NCBI GenBank assembly: GCA_021299875.1
Contig: JAJTEW010000010.1
Location: forward strand, 91,103 to 155,102
Source: Comamonadaceae bacterium
Lineage (GTDB): Bacteria > Pseudomonadota > Gammaproteobacteria > Burkholderiales > Burkholderiaceae_C
Reading direction: 5' to 3'
Length of the DNA stretch: 64,000 bases
Shown one piece after another: positions 37,260-47,501 of this stretch; positions within the stretch are counted from its first letter, which is position 1; each line of letters begins with the position of its first letter. The notes below the pieces were generated by a model, which was not told the origin of the DNA, made no database searches, and worked only from the letters and a program-made list of their open reading frames with translations. A program made the position numbers and the translations under genes.

Positions 37260-38571
37260 TTTGGTTTTGGGTTTCATGGCCATATTTGCCATGCTCGGCT
37301 TCATTATTTTGGGCATGCACATCGGCATTGCATTGATTGTGACTTCCTTCGTTGCCGTTTGGCTCATGAAGTCACCTGAAATTGCTGCACGCTTTGTAGG
37401 TGCCGCGGCTAACGATGCCATTCGAGACTACCTTTTTGGCGTGGTCCCACTGTTTGTTCTGATGGGCATGTTTGTCAGTATCAGCGGAGTTGGTCGGGAT
37501 ACTTTTGATGTGTTTCAGTGGGTGTTGCGCCGAGTGCGCGGTGGATTGGGTCTGGCCACGGTGGGTGCCAACGCTGTATTTGCCGCCATCACTGGAATTT
37601 CCATCGCCTCTGCCTCGGTATTCACCAAGGTGGCCACACCAGAAATGATTCGCCACGGATACACGCCTCGCTTCGCCGTGGGCGTTGTGGCAGGTTCATC
37701 GGTACTGGGCATGCTCATCCCACCTTCATTGCTGATGATCATTTATGGCGTCATTGCGGAGGAGTCGATTGGCCGAATGTTCATGGCTGGCATCTTGCCG
37801 GGATTGCTGTTGGCTTTGCTTTTTTGCTTGCTGATCATTGCCATGGCATACCTGAGTCCAGCCAGGATTTTTGCCTCAGGCAACTTCGACGCTACCGAAG
37901 AAAAAGACCTTGAGACCTGGGCCACTGCCGCTCAGAAATTTTTCCCTATTTTGATGCTTGTTGTACTTGTTTTAGGAGGTCTTTACAGCGGCTTCTTCAC
38001 GCCTACGGAGGCCGGTGCCGTTGGCGCTGCAGGCGCTTTTCTGATTGCCTTGCTGCGTCGACGTCTGGACTGGAAAAAGCTCTGGAATGTCTTAACTGAG
38101 ACGGGGTACGTATCCGTTTCGGTGCTTTTTCTCATCATCGCAGCCTCGCTCTACAGCCGCATGCTGGCCTTGACGGGTTTGCCAGCCGCCATCACCTCAA
38201 GCATCACCGACGCGGGGCTGGGTGCATGGGGTTTCCTGATCGCTTATTTGGTCATTGTGATTTTGTTGGGCTGCATCATCGATTCTGTCTCCATCATGCT
38301 GATCATGCTGCCGATCGTCTTGCCGATCGTCAGCACCTTCGGAATGGACAAAATCTGGTTCGGGGTACTCACCGTCGTCGCAGTTGAAATTGGCTTGCTG
38401 ACGCCGCCATTTGGTGTGTCTGTCTACACAGTTAAAAGTGCGCTGAACAATCCGTCTATTTCTGTGAAGGATATCTTTGCTGGCGCCTTTCCATTTGTGC
38501 TGGTGATGGTATTGACGCTCATGGTTCTGGCCCTGTTTCCAAGTCTTTCAACTTGGTTGGCCCGCATGTAA
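37252..38571 (+). CDS. dctM: TRAP transporter large permease DctM
   Basis: The 439-residue protein is the ion-coupled membrane channel of the TRAP system. It is very hydrophobic with about 12 segments and carries family motifs such as IPPSLLMIIYGVIAEESIG, FTPTEAGAVGA and LTPPFGVSVYTVK. The chosen start gives normal length and overlaps dctQ; the frame is open for 63 codons upstream inside dctQ. It completes a three-gene dctPQM set. Confidence 0.93.
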   Translation: MTDLVLGFMAIFAMLGFIILGMHIGIALIVTSFVAVWLMKSPEIAARFVGAAANDAIRDYLFGVVPLFVLMGMFVSISGVGRDTFDVFQWVLRRVRGGLGLATVGANAVFAAITGISIASASVFTKVATPEMIRHGYTPRFAVGVVAGSSVLGMLIPPSLLMIIYGVIAEESIGRMFMAGILPGLLLALLFCLLIIAMAYLSPARIFASGNFDATEEKDLETWATAAQKFFPILMLVVLVLGGLYSGFFTPTEAGAVGAAGAFLIALLRRRLDWKKLWNVLTETGYVSVSVLFLIIAASLYSRMLALTGLPAAITSSITDAGLGAWGFLIAYLVIVILLGCIIDSVSIMLIMLPIVLPIVSTFGMDKIWFGVLTVVAVEIGLLTPPFGVSVYTVKSALNNPSISVKDIFAGAFPFVLVMVLTLMVLALFPSLSTWLARM

Positions 38572-38588
38572 AACAAGGAAAAAATCTC

Positions 38589-38894
38589 ATGCTTTTTGTA
38601 TTTTTACTTGTGGATAAACCCGACGTTGCCGATTTACGGCAACGTGTCCGTCCGGAGCATAAGGCTTACTTGGCCGCCATGGCTGATCGCATCGCATTTG
38701 CAGGGCCATTGACCCACGATGATGGACAGACCATGCTTGGCAGTTTGTTGGTGATTGACTTTCACAGCCGCGCGGCGGCACATGCATGGTTGGCCGATGA
38801 GCCCTTCACTCAGGCTGGACTTTACTCAAGCACGGCTGTTCACGCCTTCGTCAACCTTTGGCCTCAAAAAATTGGCTTTCCCCCTGAAGCTTGA
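38589..38894 (+). CDS. YciI family protein (TftG-like fold)
   Basis: The 101-residue protein is a YCII domain of ferredoxin-like fold, with the conserved histidine in RPEHKAYL (His24), followed by AGPLTHDD, which holds the acidic partner. One member, TftG of 2,4,5-trichlorophenoxyacetate degradation, removes chloride from 5-chlorohydroxyquinol just before the ring-cleavage step done here by the dioxygenase. Many YciI proteins have no known role, so equivalence to TftG is a hypothesis based on shared fold and context. The ribosome binding site AAGGA is clear. Confidence 0.82.
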   Translation: MLFVFLLVDKPDVADLRQRVRPEHKAYLAAMADRIAFAGPLTHDDGQTMLGSLLVIDFHSRAAAHAWLADEPFTQAGLYSSTAVHAFVNLWPQKIGFPPEA

Positions 38895-38906
38895 GGCGTC
38901 TAAAAA

Positions 38907-39209
38907 ATGATCAAACACATCGTCATGTGGCATGTACGAGGCACATCGGATGCTGACAAAGCGACGGCCATCGCTCAGGTGAAAAGCAGTTTCGAAAGTC
39001 TGCGAGGCCAAATCCCCGGTCTATTGCACCTGGAGTTGGGCATTGATACCAGCCGCATTGACTATGCCTGCGACGTGGTGTTGTACACAGAGTTTGACAA
39101 CCAGGATTCTCTGAATGCCTACGCCAGTCACCCAGAGCACTTGCGTGTGAAGCAAGAACTGGCAGATTTGCGTATTTCACGCTTCCAAGTGGATTACACC
39201 CCCCATTGA
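38907..39209 (+). CDS. Dabb (stress-responsive alpha/beta barrel) domain protein
   Basis: The 100-residue protein begins MIKHIVMWHVRG, the typical Dabb start, and has the repeated ferredoxin-like fold with LHLELGIDT and the C-terminal FQVDY. Related small proteins act as dimeric cyclases, isomerases or heme/ring-handling enzymes, but no reaction can be assigned. It is 12 bases after the YciI gene and close before the SnoaL-like gene, within the transport-catabolic operon. Confidence 0.85.
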   Translation: MIKHIVMWHVRGTSDADKATAIAQVKSSFESLRGQIPGLLHLELGIDTSRIDYACDVVLYTEFDNQDSLNAYASHPEHLRVKQELADLRISRFQVDYTPH

Positions 39210-39229
39210 TTTTTTACGGAGATATGTGC

Positions 39230-39847
39230 ATGACCCCATCATTCAGTGACGAATTACGGGTGCGCCAAATGGTCGAGCGTTGGGCGGTTTGGCGTGACGC
39301 GGGTGACTGGGATCGTTTCGCAACGGTTTGGCACCCCGAAGGTGTGATGATGGCCACTTGGTTTCAGGGGCCCTTCAAAGAGTTTATTCGCGTGACACAG
39401 GAGGGTTGGGCCAAAGGGGTCAGTATTCTGCATTTTTTGGGCGGATCTGCCATCGAGGTGATGGGTGACCGTGCCATAGCGCAGACCAAAATGACCATAT
39501 CTCAAAGGGGCATGGTGGAGGGCGAAAACGGCCCTGTCATGTGTGATGTGGTGTGCACAGGTCGTTTTTACGATTTCGTCATCCGTCACGAGGGTGAGTG
39601 GAAGTTGCTGCACCGTCAGCCCATTTACGAAAAAGACCGCATCGACCCCGTTGACTCTGCCGCGGTGCTGAAGCTGGACACTGCCGCGCTGGCCACTTTC
39701 CCTGAGGGGTACCGCCATTTGGCTTATATCCAAACGCGGATTGGTTACACGGTCAAGATGGACATGCCCATGCTCAAAGGGCCGGTGGTCGAAGAACTTT
39801 ATCAACGCGGAGCACGCTGGTTGGCTGGCGGTGCGCTTGAGCGCTGA
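39230..39847 (+). CDS. SnoaL-like (NTF2 superfamily) protein
   Basis: The 205-residue protein has an NTF2-like cone fold pattern: VERWAVWRDAGDWDRFATVW at the N-terminus, GDRAIAQTKMTI in the beta-sheet, and GEWKLLHRQPIYEKDRIDP. The family includes polyketide cyclases, ketosteroid isomerases and the dehydrochlorinase LinA; the catalytic residues cannot be assigned by eye. I prefer ATG 39230 because ACGGAGAT gives 8-base spacing, over ATG 39224. It lies between the Dabb gene and the Bug receptor gene. Confidence 0.8.
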   Translation: MTPSFSDELRVRQMVERWAVWRDAGDWDRFATVWHPEGVMMATWFQGPFKEFIRVTQEGWAKGVSILHFLGGSAIEVMGDRAIAQTKMTISQRGMVEGENGPVMCDVVCTGRFYDFVIRHEGEWKLLHRQPIYEKDRIDPVDSAAVLKLDTAALATFPEGYRHLAYIQTRIGYTVKMDMPMLKGPVVEELYQRGARWLAGGALER

Positions 39848-39882
39848 GCCCATTGAGTCCTGTTATTCTCAAGGAGATACCT

Positions 39883-40890
39883 ATGAAAATTCAACAAACA
39901 CAAGAGATCGATTCTGAACGGCGTGACATCTTGCGGGCATTTCCTGCTGCCGGCTTGTTGGGTTTAGCACCGGGTGTGTGGGCGCAAGGGGGATACCCCA
40001 ACCGTCCCCTGAGGGTGATCGTTCCTCAGCCACCAGGTGGCGGTTTTGATTTTGTCGCACGTGCGCTGGCCGAGCGGCTGGCCAAGTCGCTGGGTCAGAA
40101 CTTGGTGGTGGAAAACAGGTCTGGTTCGGGCACCTTGGTCGGCACGGACGCTGCGGCCAAAGCCGATCCGGATGGTTATTCGATCTTGGTGGGTTCGGTC
40201 TCCAACATTGCACTCAACATGGGGCTGTACGACAAGCTTTCTTACGACAGCTTGCGTGACTTTGAGCCCGTGGGCCTGGCCGTGAGTTACAGCTACACGC
40301 TGATGGCGCGCAAGGACCTCCCCCTCAACTCGCTCAAAGATCTTGTGGCCTTCGCCAAAGCCAATCCTGGTAAGTTGTCCTACGCCTCTGCAGGCGTCGG
40401 ATCTGGGCAGCATGTGCTCCCGGCAGCTTTGTGGCATTTGGCCGGTACGGACTTGGTTCACGTTCCTTACCGGGGTGCGCAAGCCGCCTACCTCGATTTG
40501 TTAGGCGGTCGCGTTGACCTGTTCTTTGATCTATCGTCGACAGCGCGTGTCCATGTGAATGCGGGCAGTGTGAAGGCCTTGGCGGTCTCAGGCGCTGAAC
40601 GAAACCCCATGCATCCGGATGTGCCAACCATCGTGGAAAGTGGTGTCGCGCCCTTGGACTTGGAATCGTGGTTTGGTTATTTTGTGCCCAAAAAGACGCC
40701 CATGGACATTCAAGACCGTTTGCGCAGCGAACTGGCCAAGGTGATTGCGCAGCCCGATTTGCAAGAAACGTTCCGTAAAGCTGGGGGTAAGCCTCTGAGC
40801 CTCAACGCCGAACAGACCCGAGCCCTGGTCCGCCGGGATGTTGAGCGGTGGTCCAAATTGGTCCGTGACATCGGGATCAAAGCCGAATAA
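39883..40890 (+). CDS. Bug family (TctC-like) tripartite tricarboxylate receptor protein
   Basis: The 335-residue protein belongs to the large Bordetella uptake gene family of periplasmic receptors: it shows YPNRPLRVIVPQPPGGGFDF, and VPYRGAQAAYLDLLGGRVDLFF. The N-terminus has SERRDILRAF followed by a hydrophobic stretch and WAQ, which looks like a Tat-type signal. No tctA or tctB membrane genes are nearby, so it is an orphan receptor, as is common in Burkholderiales. The ribosome binding site AAGGAG is clear. Confidence 0.9.
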   Translation: MKIQQTQEIDSERRDILRAFPAAGLLGLAPGVWAQGGYPNRPLRVIVPQPPGGGFDFVARALAERLAKSLGQNLVVENRSGSGTLVGTDAAAKADPDGYSILVGSVSNIALNMGLYDKLSYDSLRDFEPVGLAVSYSYTLMARKDLPLNSLKDLVAFAKANPGKLSYASAGVGSGQHVLPAALWHLAGTDLVHVPYRGAQAAYLDLLGGRVDLFFDLSSTARVHVNAGSVKALAVSGAERNPMHPDVPTIVESGVAPLDLESWFGYFVPKKTPMDIQDRLRSELAKVIAQPDLQETFRKAGGKPLSLNAEQTRALVRRDVERWSKLVRDIGIKAE

Positions 40891-40920
40891 ATTCTTCACT
40901 TTTTCACTCAGACTATCTTC

Positions 40921-41505
40921 ATGAAAATAGACAACGCCTCTCTCAAACAGCTTTTTTTGGACGCTCGCACCGCCAATGGTTTTCTGGACAAGCCTGTACA
41001 CGCGACTTTGCTGCAGGAGGTTTACGACCTGGCCAAGATGGCACCTACGTCCATGAACACTCAGCCCACGCGGTATGTATTCCTGACCACAGAGCTGGCG
41101 AAGGCTCGCCTGTTGCCGAGTCTGTCCCCTGGTAATCTTGAAAAAACCAAGTCAGCGCCCGTCGTGGTCATTGTTGCCACGGACACACGTTTTTACGAGC
41201 ACATGCCTCAGGTTTGGCACGTTGCAGGAGCCAAGGAAAATTTCGAAGGCAATTTCGCACTTGCTACCAATACGGCCAACCGCAATGGCACTCTGGGCGG
41301 TGCCTATTTCATCATGGCGGCGCGCGCTTTGGGTCTAGACTGCGGACCCATGAGCGGTGTGGACCTTGCCAAGGTCAACGCCGAGTTTTTCCCAGATGGA
41401 CGATTGAGTGCCAATTTCCTGATCAATCTGGGCTATGCAGATCACAGCAAAGAGTTCAACCGCAATCCACGCCTTTCTTTCGACCAGGCTTGCAGCGTGC
41501 TTTGA
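40921..41505 (+). CDS. Nitroreductase family protein, RutE/malonic semialdehyde reductase-like
   Basis: The 194-residue protein is an FMN-dependent nitroreductase-fold enzyme. RDGFLDKPV-type start, AKMAPTSMNTQPTRYVFL and the C-terminal FLINLGYAD are typical of the RutE/HadB group, which reduces malonic semialdehyde or acts as quinone or nitro reductase. In chlorophenol clusters a nitroreductase-like protein (TcpB) accompanies the hydroxyquinol pathway, so quinone reduction is a reasonable guess here. It is the last complete gene of the island. A 12-base palindrome, GATCAGCTGATC, lies 6 bases after the stop. Confidence 0.85.
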   Translation: MKIDNASLKQLFLDARTANGFLDKPVHATLLQEVYDLAKMAPTSMNTQPTRYVFLTTELAKARLLPSLSPGNLEKTKSAPVVVIVATDTRFYEHMPQVWHVAGAKENFEGNFALATNTANRNGTLGGAYFIMAARALGLDCGPMSGVDLAKVNAEFFPDGRLSANFLINLGYADHSKEFNRNPRLSFDQACSVL

Positions 41506-41894
41506 ACTGAAGATCAGCTGATCATTTTCCATCCACCAGGATTTGCAGCGCGGTTTATCTAATCGCTTCTTCGACAAAGCAGCCTCTTTCAGAAATAGCC
41601 GCTGGTTCTACTGTCCTGATTGGTGGATTGGGCACCGCTGTCATCCCCAATGAACGGAGGTTGGGATGCACCGATCAAGGTGCGCGCGAGCGGACTGTCG
41701 TGAACGATCATGCTGGCGACGGTCGTCTTGAGTTCTTATCGGTTTGTGACCCCGTGTCCAGACAATCTGGGAACATGACTCCAACGTGGATGCTGGGTAT
41801 CCAAGCGGGTTAAATTGGAGGGTCATCGTGGCAAATTGGTGGAAATGAGACGATATCCCATATGTCGTAAGTGCTTGATCAATAAAAAAATTCA
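41506..41894. other. Gene-poor stretch at the right edge of the island
   Basis: About 390 bases without a supported gene. A perfect 12-base palindrome lies at 41512-41523. A minus-strand frame of 88 codons (41641-41907) runs across most of it but has no family resemblance and includes the dusA start on the other strand. The 40 bases before dusA are AT-rich and probably carry its promoter. Confidence 0.55.
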
Positions 41895-42887
41895 ATGAAA
41901 ACAACACCTTGGCGGCTAAGCGTCGCGCCGATGATGGATTGGACCGACCGCCATTGCCGGTTTTTCCACCGCCTGCTGACCCGGCACACCTTGCTTTACA
42001 CCGAGATGGTGACCACCGGTGCCTTGCGCCACGGCAGCGTGCAGCGGCACCTGCGCTTCAATGCCGAAGAACACCCCGTGGCCTTGCAACTGGGCGGCAG
42101 CGATGCCGCCGACCTGGCCCATGCCGCCAAGCTGGGGCAAGAGTGGGGGTACAACGAGATCAACCTCAACTGCGGTTGCCCCAGTGACCGTGTGCAGCGC
42201 GGCGCTTTTGGGGCCTGCTTGATGAATGAGCCGCGCACCGTGGCAGAGGGCGTGAAAGCCATGTGCGACATGGTGGACGTGCCGGTGACGGTGAAGCACC
42301 GCATTGGCATTGACCGCATCGAGAGCTACGACTTTGTGCGCGACTTTGTGGGCACGGTGAGCGAAGCGGGGTGTAAGGTTTTCATCGTGCACGCCCGCAA
42401 TGCCTGGCTCGATGGCCTTTCCCCAAAAGAAAACCGCGAGATTCCGCCGCTGCGCTATGAACTGGCCTACCAGCTTAAAAAGGACTTTCCGGGGTTGCTG
42501 ATCGCCGTGAACGGCGGCATCAAGACCAACGAAGAGATCGCGCAGCATCTGCAGCAGGCTGACGGCGTGATGGTCGGGCGCGAGGCCTATTACAACCCTT
42601 GGCTTTTGGGCAGTTGGGATGCCACTTTTTTTGGCGATGCCCATGAGGTGCCCAGCCGCGAAGCGGTGGAAGAGGCCATGGTGGCCTACATGGAGCGTGC
42701 CTTTGCCGAAGACGGTTGCCCTTGGTACGCCATTGCCCGCCACATGCTGGGTCTGTACCACGGGCAACGCGGCGGGCGTTTATGGCGGCAAGTGTGGAGT
42801 GACCACAAGCTCAAGCCCTTGCCCCCGCGTGAAGTCTGGCAACTGGCCCGCGCGGCGCTGGCGCGGGGTGCGGTGGTGACTGACTGA
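41895..42887 (+). CDS. dusA: tRNA-dihydrouridine(20/20a) synthase
   Basis: DusA reduces uridines 20 and 20a in the tRNA D-loop using FMN and NADPH. The 330-residue protein has APMMDWTDRHCR at the N-terminus, the catalytic cysteine in NLNCGCPSDRVQ, and HARNAWLDGLSPKENR, with the usual C-terminal helical domain. The first 14 codons (for example ACA ACA CCT CGG CTA AGC) are unlike the GC-rich codons that follow, which fits replacement of the gene start by an inserted element. The coding potential appears intact. Confidence 0.95.
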   Translation: MKTTPWRLSVAPMMDWTDRHCRFFHRLLTRHTLLYTEMVTTGALRHGSVQRHLRFNAEEHPVALQLGGSDAADLAHAAKLGQEWGYNEINLNCGCPSDRVQRGAFGACLMNEPRTVAEGVKAMCDMVDVPVTVKHRIGIDRIESYDFVRDFVGTVSEAGCKVFIVHARNAWLDGLSPKENREIPPLRYELAYQLKKDFPGLLIAVNGGIKTNEEIAQHLQQADGVMVGREAYYNPWLLGSWDATFFGDAHEVPSREAVEEAMVAYMERAFAEDGCPWYAIARHMLGLYHGQRGGRLWRQVWSDHKLKPLPPREVWQLARAALARGAVVTD

Positions 42888-42939
42888 GATTCGATGGCAA
42901 GATGTTGCCCTCTGCTTAATCACCCTTCGAGCCGATCCG

Positions 42940-43563
42940 ATGTACATCCCCGCCCATTTCCTCATCCAGAATCCGCAAGATCTCCACACGATCCTCCGGG
43001 ATCATCCGCTGGGCGCCCTGGTCACGTCAGGGCCTGACGGCTTGGATGCGAACCACATTCCCTTTGAGTTTGACCCCAGCCAGGGCCCGCATGGGCTGCT
43101 GACGGCGCATGTGGCGCGGGCCAACCCTGTGTGGCAACAATGCCAGGACGGCGCGGATGTGCTGGTGATCTTTCGCGGCAATGAGAGCTACATCTCGCCC
43201 AACTGGTACCCCAGCAAGCACGAAACCCACCGGCAGGTGCCCACCTGGAACTATGAAGTTGTGCATGTCCATGGCCGACTGACGGTGATGGACGAGGAAA
43301 AGTTTGTCCGTCGCGTCGTGGCGCGGCTGACCCGTGAACACGAGGCTTCCGAGCCCCGACCCTGGAAGATGGGCGATTCGCCGCCTGAATACATTGCCCA
43401 AATGCTCAAGGCGGTGGTCGGCATTCAGGTGGAGATCCAGCGCATCGAGGGCAAGGCCAAGCTCAGCCAAAACCGTGAGGCGCGGGATCGCCTGAACGCT
43501 GCCGACACCCTGCTGGCCAAGGGGGCCGAGGGTTTGGGCAAAGCGATGAGGGAGGCGAGCTGA
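42940..43563 (+). CDS. FMN-binding negative transcriptional regulator, PaiB family
   Basis: The 207-residue protein matches the PaiB family, a split-barrel flavin-binding fold: MYIPAHF, HPLGALVTSG, GLLTAHVARANPVW, SYISPNWYPSKHETHRQVPTWNYE and the C-terminal GIQVEIQRIEGKAKLSQNR. In Bacillus PaiB represses sporulation and degradative enzyme genes; in proteobacteria the role is unknown. It follows dusA by 52 bases on the same strand, the likely ancestral neighbour before island insertion. Confidence 0.9.
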   Translation: MYIPAHFLIQNPQDLHTILRDHPLGALVTSGPDGLDANHIPFEFDPSQGPHGLLTAHVARANPVWQQCQDGADVLVIFRGNESYISPNWYPSKHETHRQVPTWNYEVVHVHGRLTVMDEEKFVRRVVARLTREHEASEPRPWKMGDSPPEYIAQMLKAVVGIQVEIQRIEGKAKLSQNREARDRLNAADTLLAKGAEGLGKAMREAS

Positions 43564-43611
43564 TCTTCGGCGGACTGCGCAGGCTGTTGCAACCTGGTGG
43601 AAGTGGATGGC

Positions 43612-44247
43612 TTATTGAGCCGCCTGCAGGCCGTTCATGAAGTGCGCCGACATGCGCTTTGCCGCTTGCTCCGGCTGGCGCTGGGTCAGGGCCTGCACGA
43701 TGGCCCGGTGCTCGGCCAAGGACTGCTCAATGCGCCCCTCTTTGAACAAGGAGCTGTGGCGGTTGAGCTTCATCACCTTGCGCAGGTCGGCCACCATTTG
43801 GTCACGCCAGCGGTTGTCGGCCAACGCCAGCAGCAGCATGTGAAAAGCTTCGTTGATCTCGAAGAAACGGTCGCGGTTGCCCACGGCCTGTTCCAGGTCC
43901 TGGTGCAAGGCCTCGATTTGCGCCATTTGCTCAGCGCTGGCACTTTGTGCCACCACGCGGGCCGCGTCCGATTCCATCAAGGCCAGCAGGTGGTACACAT
44001 CGCGCAGGTCTTTCTCATTGACCTCGGTCACATAGGCGCCCCGGCGCACCTTCATGGTCACCAGGCCTTCGGCCGCCAGCACTTTCAGGGCTTCGCGCAA
44101 AGGGGTGCGGCTGATGCCCAGCGCCTCGGCAATGCGCAACTCGTCGATCCAGCTGCCCGGCTCCAGCTCACGCGCAAAAATGCGCTGCCGTAACAGTTCG
44201 GCCACTTCTTCGTACAGGGCGCGCGGGGCAAGAGACAGGGCGGACAT
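43612..44247 (-). CDS. GntR family regulator (FadR/FCD type)
   Basis: The 211-residue protein has the GntR winged helix (LREQ-like LLRQRIFARELEPGSWIDEL, then EALGISRTPLREALKVLAAEG) and an all-helical FCD effector domain with the metal-binding pattern around EAFHMLLLALADN and AEHRAIVQAL. It is divergent from the methylmalonyl-CoA mutase gene with 184 bases between, so it is the likely regulator of the propionyl-CoA operon. Possible ligands are propionyl-CoA-related acids such as methylcitrate or methylmalonate, which is inference. Confidence 0.9.
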   Translation of the reverse strand: MSALSLAPRALYEEVAELLRQRIFARELEPGSWIDELRIAEALGISRTPLREALKVLAAEGLVTMKVRRGAYVTEVNEKDLRDVYHLLALMESDAARVVAQSASAEQMAQIEALHQDLEQAVGNRDRFFEINEAFHMLLLALADNRWRDQMVADLRKVMKLNRHSSLFKEGRIEQSLAEHRAIVQALTQRQPEQAAKRMSAHFMNGLQAAQ

Positions 44248-44431
44248 GGTGTTGGGTTTGCCGGAAAAACCGGTTTTTAAGGTGTCGAAAGAAATTTTTT
44301 CATGGGTGGGATTGTAAGCCGGTTAAAATATTCTGCATCAATAATTATGAATCACGGTACTTGTCAGCCGGTAGGTCGCCCCAGACTGCCAAAATCCGGT
44401 TCAGCCATTTTTGTCTCGAAAGCGCAGCGCC
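44248..44431. promoter_or_regulatory. Divergent promoter/operator region gntR/mcm
   Basis: The AT-rich part at about 44290-44355 interrupts GC-rich genes. It contains TTAAAAT at 44323-44329 as a possible -10 box toward the mutase gene and the self-complementary ATAATTAT at 44341-44348, a candidate GntR half-site centre. No longer dyad is obvious. Confidence 0.4.
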
Positions 44432-46454
<2,023 letters not shown>

Positions 46455-46455
<1 letters not shown>

Positions 46456-47465
46456 TGTCTGAGCAGTTGCTCGACGGTCTGTTGCACGGCAACGCTGCCG
46501 GGCAGCGCCGCGCCATGGCCAAAGCCATCACGCTGCTCGAATCAACCCGCACCGACCACCGTGCCATGGCCGACGAACTGCTCACGGCCATGCTGCCTCA
46601 CACCGGCCATTCGTTTCGCTTAGGGATAAGCGGTGTGCCTGGCGTGGGCAAGTCCACTTTCATTGAGGCGCTGGGCCTGTACCTCATAGGCCAAGGCCAC
46701 CGTGTGGCGGTGTTGGCCGTGGACCCTTCCAGCACCGTCTCGGGCGGCTCGATTCTGGGCGACAAGACCCGCATGGAATTGCTCAGCGTGCATGAGCGCG
46801 CCTACATCCGGCCCAGCCCCAGCAGCGGCACTTTGGGTGGCGTGGCTGAGAAAACCCGCGAATCCATGCTGGTCTGCGAAGCTGCTGGCTATGACGTGGT
46901 CATCGTCGAGACGGTGGGGGTGGGCCAGTCGGAAACAGCCGTGGCCAACATGACCGACATGTTTGTGCTGATGCAGTTGCCCAATGCGGGCGATGATTTG
47001 CAGGCCATCAAAAAAGGCGTCATGGAGATCGCCGATTTGGTGGCCATCAACAAGGCGGACATCGATGCGATTGCGGCCACCCGTGCCGAGCTGCAAATCA
47101 CCAGCGCCCTGCAGTTGTTGGGCATGCACGGCGGCTCGGGTCATGCGCACGCCGACGCGACCCAGTGGCACCCCAAGGTGGTGCAGATGAGCGCCTTGTT
47201 GGGTCAGGGCGTGGACAACTTTTGGATGGCGGTGAGTGAATTTCGAAGCCTGCAAACGACCAACGGGCGTTTGGCCATGCGACGTCAACACCAAGCCCTG
47301 TCTTGGATGTGGGAGCGCATTGACGCTGGACTCAAACACAATTTTCGGGCACAGCCGGGTGTGCAAACGCTGCTGCCCCAACTCAGCCAACAAGTCGCGG
47401 CCGGTCAGCTCGCCGCTTCAACGGCTGCCCGTCAACTGCTCAGTGCCTACCAAGCGCTGGGTTGA
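46455..47465 (+). CDS. meaB: Methylmalonyl-CoA mutase-associated GTPase MeaB
   Basis: MeaB is a G3E GTPase that loads and protects the cobalamin cofactor of methylmalonyl-CoA mutase. The 336-residue protein has the Walker A motif GVPGVGKSTF, the DPSS motif (VLAVDPSSTVSGGSILGDKTR, shown in part), ETVGVGQSE and the base-specificity motif NKAD. The ATG overlaps the mutase stop (TGATG), so the two are coupled. It is often annotated as argK, an older name. Confidence 0.95.
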
Positions 47466-47501
47466 ATTCAAATCTTCCTGAAAAAAAGAGAGAGAACCAC
47501 C

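Larger units (their letters stand above)
29691..41939. mobile_element. Putative genomic island inserted in the 5' end of dusA
   Basis: The segment runs from the dusA relic (29691-29720) to the matching stretch in intact dusA (41910-41939). It holds only catabolic, transport and regulatory genes, has visibly lower GC and different codon choice, and separates the damaged nfeD from dusA. dusA 5' ends are known integration sites for a group of integrative elements that supply a new gene start. No integrase, transposase or exact direct repeat is seen, so the element, if real, is decayed or the integrase gene has been lost. Confidence 0.5.
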
